DNA from: Prevotella sp.
GTDB lineage: Bacteria; Bacteroidota; Bacteroidia; Bacteroidales; Bacteroidaceae
DNA: 5,312 bases
Assembly: GCA_021204565.1 (NCBI GenBank)
Contig: JAJPZE010000034.1
Coordinates: 1 to 5,312 of the forward strand
Direction of reading: 5' to 3'
In this document: piece by piece, positions 1-5,312 of the stretch
Layout: every line of letters begins with the position of its first letter
How positions within the stretch are numbered: position 1 is the first letter of the stretch
Position numbers and translations under genes: made by a program
Notes under the pieces: generated by a model
Told to the model about the DNA's origin: nothing
What the model saw: the letters and a program-made list of their open reading frames with translations, nothing else
The model's database searches: none

Positions 1-22
1 CCCACGCTCTGTCCACACTAGG

Positions 23-50
23 GCGTGTAAACGTTACACCGCGTTGTTTT
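23..50 (+). terminator. Weak terminator-like hairpin for a possible plus-strand gene to the left
   Basis: The arms gtgtaa (25-30) and ttacac (34-39) pair around acg. Two further pairs (g23:c42 and c24:g41) form past a single bulged C. The T-rich stretch gttgtttt (43-50) follows on the plus strand. A TAG at 19-21 could end a coding frame entering from the left, but only six codons are visible, so this is a low-confidence suggestion. Confidence 0.25.
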
Positions 51-94
51 CAAAAAAAAATCTTTAATTGGGAATTTGGCTTATTTATACTTTA

Positions 95-106
95 CCCCCC
101 CCCCCC
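95..106. repeat. 12-nt poly-C homopolymer in AT-rich intergenic DNA
   Basis: Twelve consecutive C residues (G on the minus strand) stand in otherwise AT-rich DNA between ...ctttta-like sequence and attaac. Such tracts are prone to slipped-strand length changes. It lies in no reading frame of a gene I can support. It could sit in the promoter region of a gene to the left of the window, which cannot be seen. A nearby A9 tract lies at 52-60. Confidence 0.85.
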
Positions 107-149
107 ATTAACTTTATACAACATAATAGTACGTTAATATCACAGATAA

Positions 150-182
150 AGTCTTCCTTTACTCCGGCAGTAAAGGAAGACT
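150..182 (-). terminator. Probable intrinsic terminator of the outer-membrane-protein gene
   Basis: The arms 150-163 and 169-182 are exact 14-nt reverse complements (agtcttcctttact on the plus strand), with the 5-nt loop ccggc. On the minus strand the stem ends in ACT and runs on into TTATCTG. This gives a short, interrupted T-run, so it is a moderate rather than a strong terminator signal. It starts about 60 nt after the stop codon of the barrel-protein gene, which is the expected place. The 5' arm in RNA order is shared with repeat copy A (168-205), so an alternative fold can compete with it. Confidence 0.6.
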
Positions 183-205
183 AAAGAACATCTCACTTCG
201 GTTAC
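168..205 (-). repeat. Tandem repeat copy A, overlapping the terminator stem
   Basis: This is the second 38-nt unit of the tandem pair, with 35 of 38 positions identical to 211-248. The same hairpin can form from 199-190 and 181-172, with an identical 8-nt loop. All three differences turn C:G pairs of copy B into U:G pairs in the minus-strand RNA. Its segment 168-182 is also the loop edge and one arm of the terminator-like hairpin, so the two folds exclude each other. Confidence 0.85.
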
Positions 206-210
206 TTTGA

Positions 211-248
211 CAGTGAAGGGAGACTAAAGAACGTCTCACTTCGGTTAC
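211..248 (-). repeat. Tandem repeat copy B, overlapping the stop codon of the barrel-protein gene
   Basis: This 38-nt unit matches 168-205 with three differences (215, 220 and 233). The two starts are 43 nt apart, with a 5-nt spacer (tttga) between the units. It contains the TAA stop (247-245) and the last base of the final Leu codon. In the minus-strand RNA, 242-233 can pair with 224-215. This gives five pairs, one C.U mismatch and four pairs around the 8-nt loop GUUCUUUA, beginning 2 nt after the stop codon. Confidence 0.85.
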
Positions 249-3217
249 AGTCCCGGGGGCATACCTCCTCCCGGCGGGCCGCCCTCTCCGCCTCGCGGGC
301 GGAACTCATCGCGCCGGAAGTCGGGTCGTCTGCCGTCGTGCAGGGGTCCGTGCCGTTCGGGCATGTTGTTTGTCCCGAACACGTTGAAACGGTATATGAC
401 GTGCAGCATGCCGTATGAATTTATTGCGTTATATTCCGTGTCGCGCCGCTCCATTGCGCTGATTGTGCGCGACAGGTTGCTCTGTTTGCGGAGGATATCA
501 TACCATTGTAGTGTTACGGTAAGGCGCTTCCCGGAAAGGAACGACTGCCCTATCTGCGCGTTCCAGACGGGTTCGTTGGTGTTCAGCGCGCTGTCGGTGT
601 ATCCCCTGCGGCTTCGTACGTGAAAGTCGGAAGAGACAGACATTCCCCAAGGGCAGGTGATTGTGGTTGATATGCCGTATGAGATGCCCCACGTGTCGAG
701 GTTGGCGGAGGGTTGCAGACGGTTGGTCGTGCCGGTGTAATTGAGCGTCCCGTCAATCTCAATCTCTATCCAATCGTTTCGGAAAGAGCCCGCCAACCGT
801 TCGTTTACGCTGTGCGAACGTGTTACGTTTCTTTGCTCTCCGGCTCTCTCCGCCACGCTTACGAGCCCGACATAATTATTAAAGGAGTAATCCGTCGATG
901 AGTTTATGTTCCAAACGCCGAGCGTGTCAAGCGAGATGTTATACATTCCCCCGATGCTTGCATCCCAATTTCCGTCGATGTTTTCGGGGCGCGTGGTGCG
1001 CCCGCCGGTTACGCTGTCGTAGGTTACGCGCCGCGTTACGGCGTTGCGCGTTGCAGTCATCTGCCCGTGCAACTCTATGACTTGGTTCCGCCGGGAGATA
1101 TAATTGTTATAATTAAAGTAAAGATTATGTTTGAATGAAGGTTTCAGGCCGGGATTGCCGAGTGTAACGTTGAGCGGGTCGGAGTCGTCGGTAACGGAGA
1201 CGAGGTCGGACATCTCGGGTTGCGAGGTAGTGCCCCGGTATTGAAGTCTTAGCTGGTGTTGGCGGGAGAAATAATAGCGGAAGTTGATTGTCGGCGCAAT
1301 ATTAATAACGTTTCTTGCCGTATCTGTCGCGAGACCGAGGTAGTTTTGCCGGAACGTGGTGTGTTGCGGCTGGAGCTGTACGCCGACGTTAAAGTTATAA
1401 TTATCCCTTATGCGGCGGAGCTGGAGCTCGATGGTGTGCGTCGACGTGCGGTATTCGGAGTAACGGCAAAGGTCGGTATCGATATAATCGGAGTAATCGT
1501 CGGGCAAGTACGAACGCCAATCGCGGTACGCGGGAATGCGGTTTATGCCGAGCGAGGCGAGCAGGTTAATGTAATCGGCGGGCAGGGCGGTAATGTCGCT
1601 GAAGTCGTAAGTGGTGCGCGTTGAGCGGGAGTACGACTGTGCGTAACGGTAGGTCAGCTGGATATAAGTTTTCTTTGCGACGGGCTCGCTGTAGCTCCCT
1701 TGTAGCGCATAATCCCGGCTCTTCGCCGGCGTGAGGCTGTATCGGTTGATGCTGTAATCATCGCCAGAGCCGTAGAGAAGTACGTTGCTTGTGGAGAAGT
1801 TCTTGTTCCCCGACGATGAATAATTCCCTTCGGCGCGGAGACTGACGTTGCGTCCCTTTGAGCCGAAGCGGCGCGTAATCTGCGCCTGTCCCCCTATCTT
1901 GCGCGTTATGCCGTAGGTTAGCGAGCTGCCCGACGAGGAGTTTCTGATAATGTCAAGTGCGCTCAGGTAATCCAAATCGTCGAGCGGCGCGTCGCTGTAC
2001 GCATATGGGTCGGAGGCGAACGTTGCGCTTCCTTGCCCTGTGCGTCCGTCGCTGTCGCTCCAACTCCACGACGGACGGAACATCACCGTTGTCATCGTGT
2101 CGGGTTTCCATTCGATTCTTGCTTGGGCATTAAAGCTCTTATCTTTTGAATATGATTGGGAAATATTGTTCGCGAACGACTGTACGGCGGTCTCCGACGT
2201 TACGAATTGCTCGCTCGAAGAGCGGGTCGATGCGTCGTTGGTGTTGTGGTTCCAACGGATGGAGCCGTCGATTTTAAGCTTGTCTTTATCTTCGTAATTG
2301 ATGTTCACGCCGGTCATATTGGAGGTGTTGAGCCCGTTTCGCCCGCGCGAGAAGCCGCCCCCGCGCCCGCCGAAACCCATGTCGTTGGTGTTGTTGAAGT
2401 TACCCGGCGCCATCACCCGCACCTTGTCTTTCATCCACGCCAACATACCCCGCTCGGCGTAACGATCCCGCGTCCCGTAAGCCAAGTCGATATTTCCAAG
2501 CAAGCCTTTATTCATTCCCGGCTTGATGTCGAAGTCGAGCGTCATCACCTCCTCGCCGTCGTCTATGCCCGTCATCTTCGTGTTGTCGCTCTTGTCGGAG
2601 TACGCTTTCACTTTATCGATAATGCTCGTAGGCAGATTCTTTATTGCGGTTTTGGTGTCGCCCGTCATAAATTCCCGCCCGTCAACCTTTACCCGCTCCA
2701 CCGCTTTGCCGTTGATCGTTACGTTCCCGTCGTCGTCTACCGTCGCGCCGGGCAACCGCTTCACCAACTCTTCAACCACGCGCCCCTCCGGCGTGCGGTA
2801 CGCCGCGGAGTTGTAAATAAATGTGTCTTCGACGACCACAACCTTCATCGCCTGCGCCGTCTTCGTTATTTCGGCGAGCACTATCGCGTCCTCTTTGAGC
2901 TTTATACGCCCCGTATCGAAGTCTTTATCGCCGTCGGTAACGGCGATGTTTCTCCACTGCGTAACGTAGCCCACGGAAGAGAATTTAAGCATGTATTCGC
3001 CGGGCTCGGGGGCGGAGAGAGCAAAGCGGCCGTCGTCGCCGCTGACCGTTCCGGCAATATACGTGCTGTCCTTTGCGAAGAGCTGAACGGCGATTTGAAC
3101 GGGTATCTCCCCCGTCTTTGCGTCCCGAAGAGAACCGGTGATGTGCCGCCCCTGCGCGGATAGAGGCACGGCAAAGACAAGGAACAAAAGCGACAGAACA
3201 ACTGTTTTGTACATCAT
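245..3217 (-). CDS. Outer-membrane beta-barrel protein of the TonB-receptor-like type (CarboxypepD_reg-like + plug + barrel)
   Basis: This 990-residue protein has a signal peptide at residues 1-22 (hydrophobic core VVLSLLFLVFAV, then PLSAQ). An Ig-like carboxypeptidase-regulatory domain follows (about 25-107: HITGSLRDAKTGE, SGDDGRFAL, YMLKFSSVGY). Next is a plug-like segment (about 141-235) with VEELVKRLPGATVDDDGN, ING-KAVERVKVDGREF, KNLPTSIIDKVKAY and KMTGIDDGEE. The rest is a long Asn/Ser/Tyr-rich beta-barrel. This layout matches the Bacteroidota outer-membrane beta-barrel family often annotated as TonB-dependent receptor (OMP_b-brl_3-like). The cargo is unknown, and no SusD-like lipoprotein gene or clear TonB box is visible. 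A Gly/Arg-rich loop lies at 280-295. The last barrel strand (HVIYRFNVFG) is followed by a 42-residue Gly/Pro/Arg-rich tail. The ATG at 3217 (an ATGATG pair, so 3214 is equally possible) is chosen because it begins the signal peptide. Only a weak purine run (AAAGAGA) precedes it. It lies 69 nt after ppx and could be cotranscribed or have its own promoter. Confidence 0.93.
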   Translation of the reverse strand: MMYKTVVLSLLFLVFAVPLSAQGRHITGSLRDAKTGEIPVQIAVQLFAKDSTYIAGTVSGDDGRFALSAPEPGEYMLKFSSVGYVTQWRNIAVTDGDKDFDTGRIKLKEDAIVLAEITKTAQAMKVVVVEDTFIYNSAAYRTPEGRVVEELVKRLPGATVDDDGNVTINGKAVERVKVDGREFMTGDTKTAIKNLPTSIIDKVKAYSDKSDNTKMTGIDDGEEVMTLDFDIKPGMNKGLLGNIDLAYGTRDRYAERGMLAWMKDKVRVMAPGNFNNTNDMGFGGRGGGFSRGRNGLNTSNMTGVNINYEDKDKLKIDGSIRWNHNTNDASTRSSSEQFVTSETAVQSFANNISQSYSKDKSFNAQARIEWKPDTMTTVMFRPSWSWSDSDGRTGQGSATFASDPYAYSDAPLDDLDYLSALDIIRNSSSGSSLTYGITRKIGGQAQITRRFGSKGRNVSLRAEGNYSSSGNKNFSTSNVLLYGSGDDYSINRYSLTPAKSRDYALQGSYSEPVAKKTYIQLTYRYAQSYSRSTRTTYDFSDITALPADYINLLASLGINRIPAYRDWRSYLPDDYSDYIDTDLCRYSEYRTSTHTIELQLRRIRDNYNFNVGVQLQPQHTTFRQNYLGLATDTARNVINIAPTINFRYYFSRQHQLRLQYRGTTSQPEMSDLVSVTDDSDPLNVTLGNPGLKPSFKHNLYFNYNNYISRRNQVIELHGQMTATRNAVTRRVTYDSVTGGRTTRPENIDGNWDASIGGMYNISLDTLGVWNINSSTDYSFNNYVGLVSVAERAGEQRNVTRSHSVNERLAGSFRNDWIEIEIDGTLNYTGTTNRLQPSANLDTWGISYGISTTITCPWGMSVSSDFHVRSRRGYTDSALNTNEPVWNAQIGQSFLSGKRLTVTLQWYDILRKQSNLSRTISAMERRDTEYNAINSYGMLHVIYRFNVFGTNNMPERHGPLHDGRRPDFRRDEFRPRGGEGGPPGGGMPPGL

Positions 3218-3286
3218 AATCGTCTCTTTGACTAAAACAGCCCCTTTATGGTTTAATTCCCTGACCAAAGTGCGGGGTTGCCCTTA
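3218..3286 (-). other. ppx to outer-membrane-protein gene gap with imperfect hairpin
   Basis: This 69-nt spacer forms the leader of the barrel-protein gene. In the minus-strand RNA, CCCC (3277-3274) can pair with GGGG (3244-3241), and an inner TGGT can pair with ACCA. The loop is about 11 nt, and CTGTTTTAG follows. The stem is short and interrupted. If it terminated transcription, only about 20 nt would remain for a promoter before the ATG, so simple termination is unlikely. I do not find a convincing Bacteroidota promoter (TTG plus TAnnTTTG) here. A TTTG at about 3270-3267 lacks the upstream TA. Confidence 0.3.
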
Positions 3287-4228
3287 TCAGACGTTTTCGC
3301 CGTTTCTTAGCGGTGCTCCGGCACGGGATAATAGACAGTCTCCTCCGAGGAGACTGTCTATTATCCCGTCGGCAAGACCTACAACCGGCACGTGGATATA
3401 CTCCGCTTTAACAATCCGCGCCACGCGGAGAAAGATCTCCGCCGCGGGCACAATGACGTCGGCACGATCCTCTTTCAGCCCGTACCGCAGCTGCCGTTGC
3501 TCCGCCGTTAAGGGCAACAGACGGTCGTAAATCTGTTGTAATGCGTCGAGAGAAAGCCGCCCGTTCTTCTTGCCGGCTTTGCCCGCAAGGCGGTAGAGCT
3601 TGTTGATATTCCCGCCCGAGCCGATAATATTAACGTGCTCATACTCCGCCGTAAGCCGCCGCAAATCGTTGTCCATACGCTGCCGGATATCATCTCCGAC
3701 CGCCCCGCTGAGCATCCTGACCGTCCCGATGTCGTAAGAAAAGGAGTGCAAGAGTTGCCCGTCGGAGAGCAAATTAATCTCGGTACTGCCCCCGCCGACG
3801 TCAACATAGATGAAGTTGCCGGCGCGGTCGGCAGAGCCTTCGAGATAGTTATTAAAAATCAGCATCGCCTCTTCCCGCCCGCTGATTATATCGATTTTGA
3901 TGCCCGTATCGTGCTTTATGCGCTTTATGATGTCCGCTCCGTTGGCGGCATCGCGCATTGCCGACGTGGCGCAAGCCCGGTAATGACTTACTTCGTAAAT
4001 CTTCATCAGAAAGCGAAAGCTCTTCATAAGCCGCCTCACATTTCTTGCCTTAACGTCGGAGACGTAACCCGACGTGAACACATCAAACCCCAGACGGAGA
4101 GGCACACGCAACAAAAGAACCTTATTGAGATAATGCCCCGCCGGCTCAAAGCCCGGCTTCAATTCCTTTATAAGCAACCTGACGGCGTTGCTCCCTATGT
4201 CTATTGCGGCGTAACGAGGGTTATTCAT
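3287..4228 (-). CDS. ppx: Ppx/GppA family exopolyphosphatase, short form
   Basis: This is a 313-residue ASKHA-fold (actin-like) phosphatase. Family members hydrolyse terminal phosphate from polyphosphate or the 5' phosphate of pppGpp. Visible motifs are the N-terminal phosphate loop YAAIDIGSNAVRLLI (residues 6-20), ATSAMRDAANG (87-97), the catalytic-Glu segment IISGREEA (114-121), the second phosphate loop VDVGGGSTE (142-150), GSGGN (203-207) and the C-terminal GLADGII (284-290). The HD-like C-terminal domains of the ~500-residue E. coli Ppx are absent, as is common in Bacteroidota. The ATG at 4228 is preferred because it leaves the usual few residues before the first motif. An in-frame GTG at 4243 would add five residues. 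The ATG overlaps the end of ppk1 by 8 nt, so the substrate context is polyphosphate, although pppGpp activity cannot be excluded. About 19 residues follow the conserved end near L294. The codons for residues 287-302 form a perfect palindrome, described separately. Confidence 0.95.
   Translation of the reverse strand: MNNPRYAAIDIGSNAVRLLIKELKPGFEPAGHYLNKVLLLRVPLRLGFDVFTSGYVSDVKARNVRRLMKSFRFLMKIYEVSHYRACATSAMRDAANGADIIKRIKHDTGIKIDIISGREEAMLIFNNYLEGSADRAGNFIYVDVGGGSTEINLLSDGQLLHSFSYDIGTVRMLSGAVGDDIRQRMDNDLRRLTAEYEHVNIIGSGGNINKLYRLAGKAGKKNGRLSLDALQQIYDRLLPLTAEQRQLRYGLKEDRADVIVPAAEIFLRVARIVKAEYIHVPVVGLADGIIDSLLGGDCLLSRAGAPLRNGENV
3323..3369 (-). repeat. Perfect 22-bp inverted repeat inside the 3' end of ppx
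   Basis: The left arm 3323-3344 and right arm 3348-3369 are exact reverse complements, separated by the 3-nt loop 3345-3347 (ccg on the plus strand). The core of the arm reads gataatagacagtctcct. The whole palindrome is in frame and encodes ppx residues 287-302, from the conserved ADGII motif into the non-conserved tail. It ends 33 nt before the ppx stop codon. No T-tract follows on the minus strand (the next bases are GCCGGAGCACC), so it does not look like a standard intrinsic terminator. It could stabilise the ppk1-ppx mRNA 3' end, attenuate read-through into the downstream gene, or be a cruciform or protein-binding site. The structure is read directly from the sequence; the role is unknown. 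Confidence 0.9.
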
Positions 4229-5312
4229 CGCCGTTCGCTTCACGCATATAACATTTGTAAAGCTCCTCTTGCGAGCGGAACGGAGCGGGGGCGTCCGTAT
4301 GCCAAGGGATGTTGTTGCCGGTTCCGTCGACAGTGTTTCCCTGACAATTATCGCGGAACGAATAATCCACCGCCCGCCATAAATCCGCCTTTATCTTCGG
4401 GTCATACACCGGCGCAACCACCTCTATACGGCTGTCTAAGTTACGAGGCATCCAGTCGGCGGACCCGATAAAGGTCTTGTTCTCCCCGCCCGCGGCAAAG
4501 ATAAAGATACGCGAGTGCTCGAGATAACGGTCGATAATGCCGTTTATCCGCAGCCGTCCGTTAAGACCCGGAAGGGTGCTTATGAGCGAGCAATTACCGC
4601 GTACGACAAGGTCGACGGGTACTCCGTTTGCCGCCGCATCATAGAGCCGCCCAACCATCTCCAAGTCGGTTATATGATTAATCTTTATGCGTATGTACGC
4701 CGGGCGGCCCTTCCGGCGGTTGCGTATCTCGTCGTCGATGAGCTTTATGAACTTATGCCTCATCTCGTTCGGCGATACAAGAAGCTCCTTGAAACTTACG
4801 GGCGCGTATGGCTTTTCAATAAAGGCGAACACCTTGTCGACATCCCGAACAACGTTGCGCGCGGCGGTCATGAGCATGTAATCCACATATGTACGCGCAT
4901 TCCCCTCGTGAAAGTTGCCCGTGCTGACGATAGCTATATCGCTCCCGTGCTTCATCTCTATGTGCGTTATTTTGGAGTGCACTTTAAGCCCCTCGACACC
5001 GAAGATGACGTGTATGCCCGCCTCCTCCATCTTGCGCGACCAACCGATGTTCGACGTCTCGTCAAATCGTGCGAGCAATTCAATCACTACCGTAACCTGC
5101 TTCTTGTTACGTGCGGCGCAGATTAAAGCCTTTACAACCTTTGAGTCTTTTGCCAAACGATAGAGGCTCGTCTTAATGCTCCTCACCTCTTTGCTTACTG
5201 CCGCCTCTTGCAGAACGCGGATGTAATAATCGAAAGAGTGATAGGGGACGTGGATAAAGCGGTCGCCGTCTTGTATCAAACGCAACAAACTGCCCCCGCC
5301 GTTCACCTCCGG
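4221..5312 (-). CDS. ppk1: Polyphosphate kinase 1 (PPK1), C-terminal half, 5' end outside the window
   Basis: PPK1 reversibly transfers the gamma-phosphate of ATP onto a growing polyphosphate chain through a phosphohistidine intermediate. The frame is open to the window edge (the first visible residues are PEV), so the true start is beyond 5312. The phosphorylated His (E. coli His435) is in GLKVHSK, codon 4977-4979. The second active-site His (E. coli His592) is in YLEHSRIF, codon 4515-4517. Arg codons at 5157-5159 (SLYR) and 5067-5069 (LLARFDE) sit at exactly the spacing of the Mg-binding Arg375 and Arg405 of E. coli. The Arg at 4599-4601 (VVRGN) matches Arg564. By this spacing the visible part starts near E. 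coli residue 324, so it covers the two phospholipase-D-like catalytic domains C1 and C2. The N-terminal and H domains (about 320 residues) are missing only because of the window cut. The last 45 or so residues after YSFRDN are a variable polar tail. The stop overlaps the ppx start, implying one operon. Confidence 0.97.
   Translation of the reverse strand, partial: PEVNGGGSLLRLIQDGDRFIHVPYHSFDYYIRVLQEAAVSKEVRSIKTSLYRLAKDSKVVKALICAARNKKQVTVVIELLARFDETSNIGWSRKMEEAGIHVIFGVEGLKVHSKITHIEMKHGSDIAIVSTGNFHEGNARTYVDYMLMTAARNVVRDVDKVFAFIEKPYAPVSFKELLVSPNEMRHKFIKLIDDEIRNRRKGRPAYIRIKINHITDLEMVGRLYDAAANGVPVDLVVRGNCSLISTLPGLNGRLRINGIIDRYLEHSRIFIFAAGGENKTFIGSADWMPRNLDSRIEVVAPVYDPKIKADLWRAVDYSFRDNCQGNTVDGTGNNIPWHTDAPAPFRSQEELYKCYMREANGDE

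Noticed and set aside
68..95. Plus-strand Bacteroidota-type promoter (TTG at 68-70, TACTTTAC at 88-95)
   Set aside because: The -7 box matches poorly, the spacing is about 17 nt, and transcription would run only antisense into the barrel gene. Evidence is insufficient.
168..248. Possible CRISPR array (two near-identical 38-nt units)
   Set aside because: There are only two units, the gap is 5 nt (far too short for a spacer), and one unit overlaps a stop codon.
2156..3163. Long plus-strand open frame opposite the barrel-protein gene, and similar ones at 3635-4471 and 4515-5126
   Set aside because: The translations are rich in Arg, Val and His with no recognisable domain. They lie fully antisense to well-supported genes and are explained by those genes' codon composition.
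3218..3268. Earlier TTG start for the barrel protein, adding 17 residues
   Set aside because: The added residues precede a clear signal peptide and include charged residues. ATGATG at 3217-3212 starts the signal peptide properly.
3241..3277. Intrinsic terminator between ppx and the barrel-protein gene
   Set aside because: The stem is only 4+4 pairs with an unbalanced internal loop, the T-run is four bases and set off by CTG, and too little room would remain for a downstream promoter.
3323..3369. ppx palindrome as an ordinary rho-independent terminator
   Set aside because: No T-tract follows on either strand, and the structure is inside the coding frame 33 nt before the stop.

Overview
The window looks like a chromosomal segment of a Bacteroidota (probably Bacteroidales) genome. 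The evidence is a large outer-membrane protein with the CarboxypepD_reg-like / plug / beta-barrel layout typical of that phylum, a short two-domain Ppx/GppA protein, a PPK1-type polyphosphate kinase, no strong Shine-Dalgarno sequences, and genes of roughly balanced GC beside an AT-rich intergenic region. All three recognisable genes lie on the minus strand and read from right to left.

Layout, in order of transcription: (1) 5312-4221, the C-terminal half of polyphosphate kinase 1 (ppk1), cut by the window edge, with both catalytic histidines visible. (2) 4228-3287, a 313-residue Ppx/GppA phosphatase whose ATG overlaps the ppk1 stop by 8 nt, so synthesis and turnover of polyphosphate are probably translationally coupled. 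Its 3' end contains a perfect 22-bp palindrome inside the reading frame. (3) 3286-3218, a 69-nt gap with only a weak imperfect hairpin. (4) 3217-245, a 990-residue outer-membrane beta-barrel protein with a signal peptide and a Gly/Pro/Arg-rich C-terminal tail. (5) 244-1, a non-coding AT-rich region. It holds a 43-nt-period tandem repeat that begins in the last base of the final sense codon, a terminator-like hairpin, a 12-C homopolymer and an A9 tract.

The proteins are ordinary for the phylum and I see no new multi-gene system. What deserves a second look is at RNA/DNA-structure level. There are two strong hairpins at gene ends that share stem sequence, one of them embedded in ppx coding sequence. 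There is also a tandem repeat after the outer-membrane protein gene, whose two copies differ only at positions that keep base pairing in the minus-strand transcript, and one copy overlaps the terminator stem.
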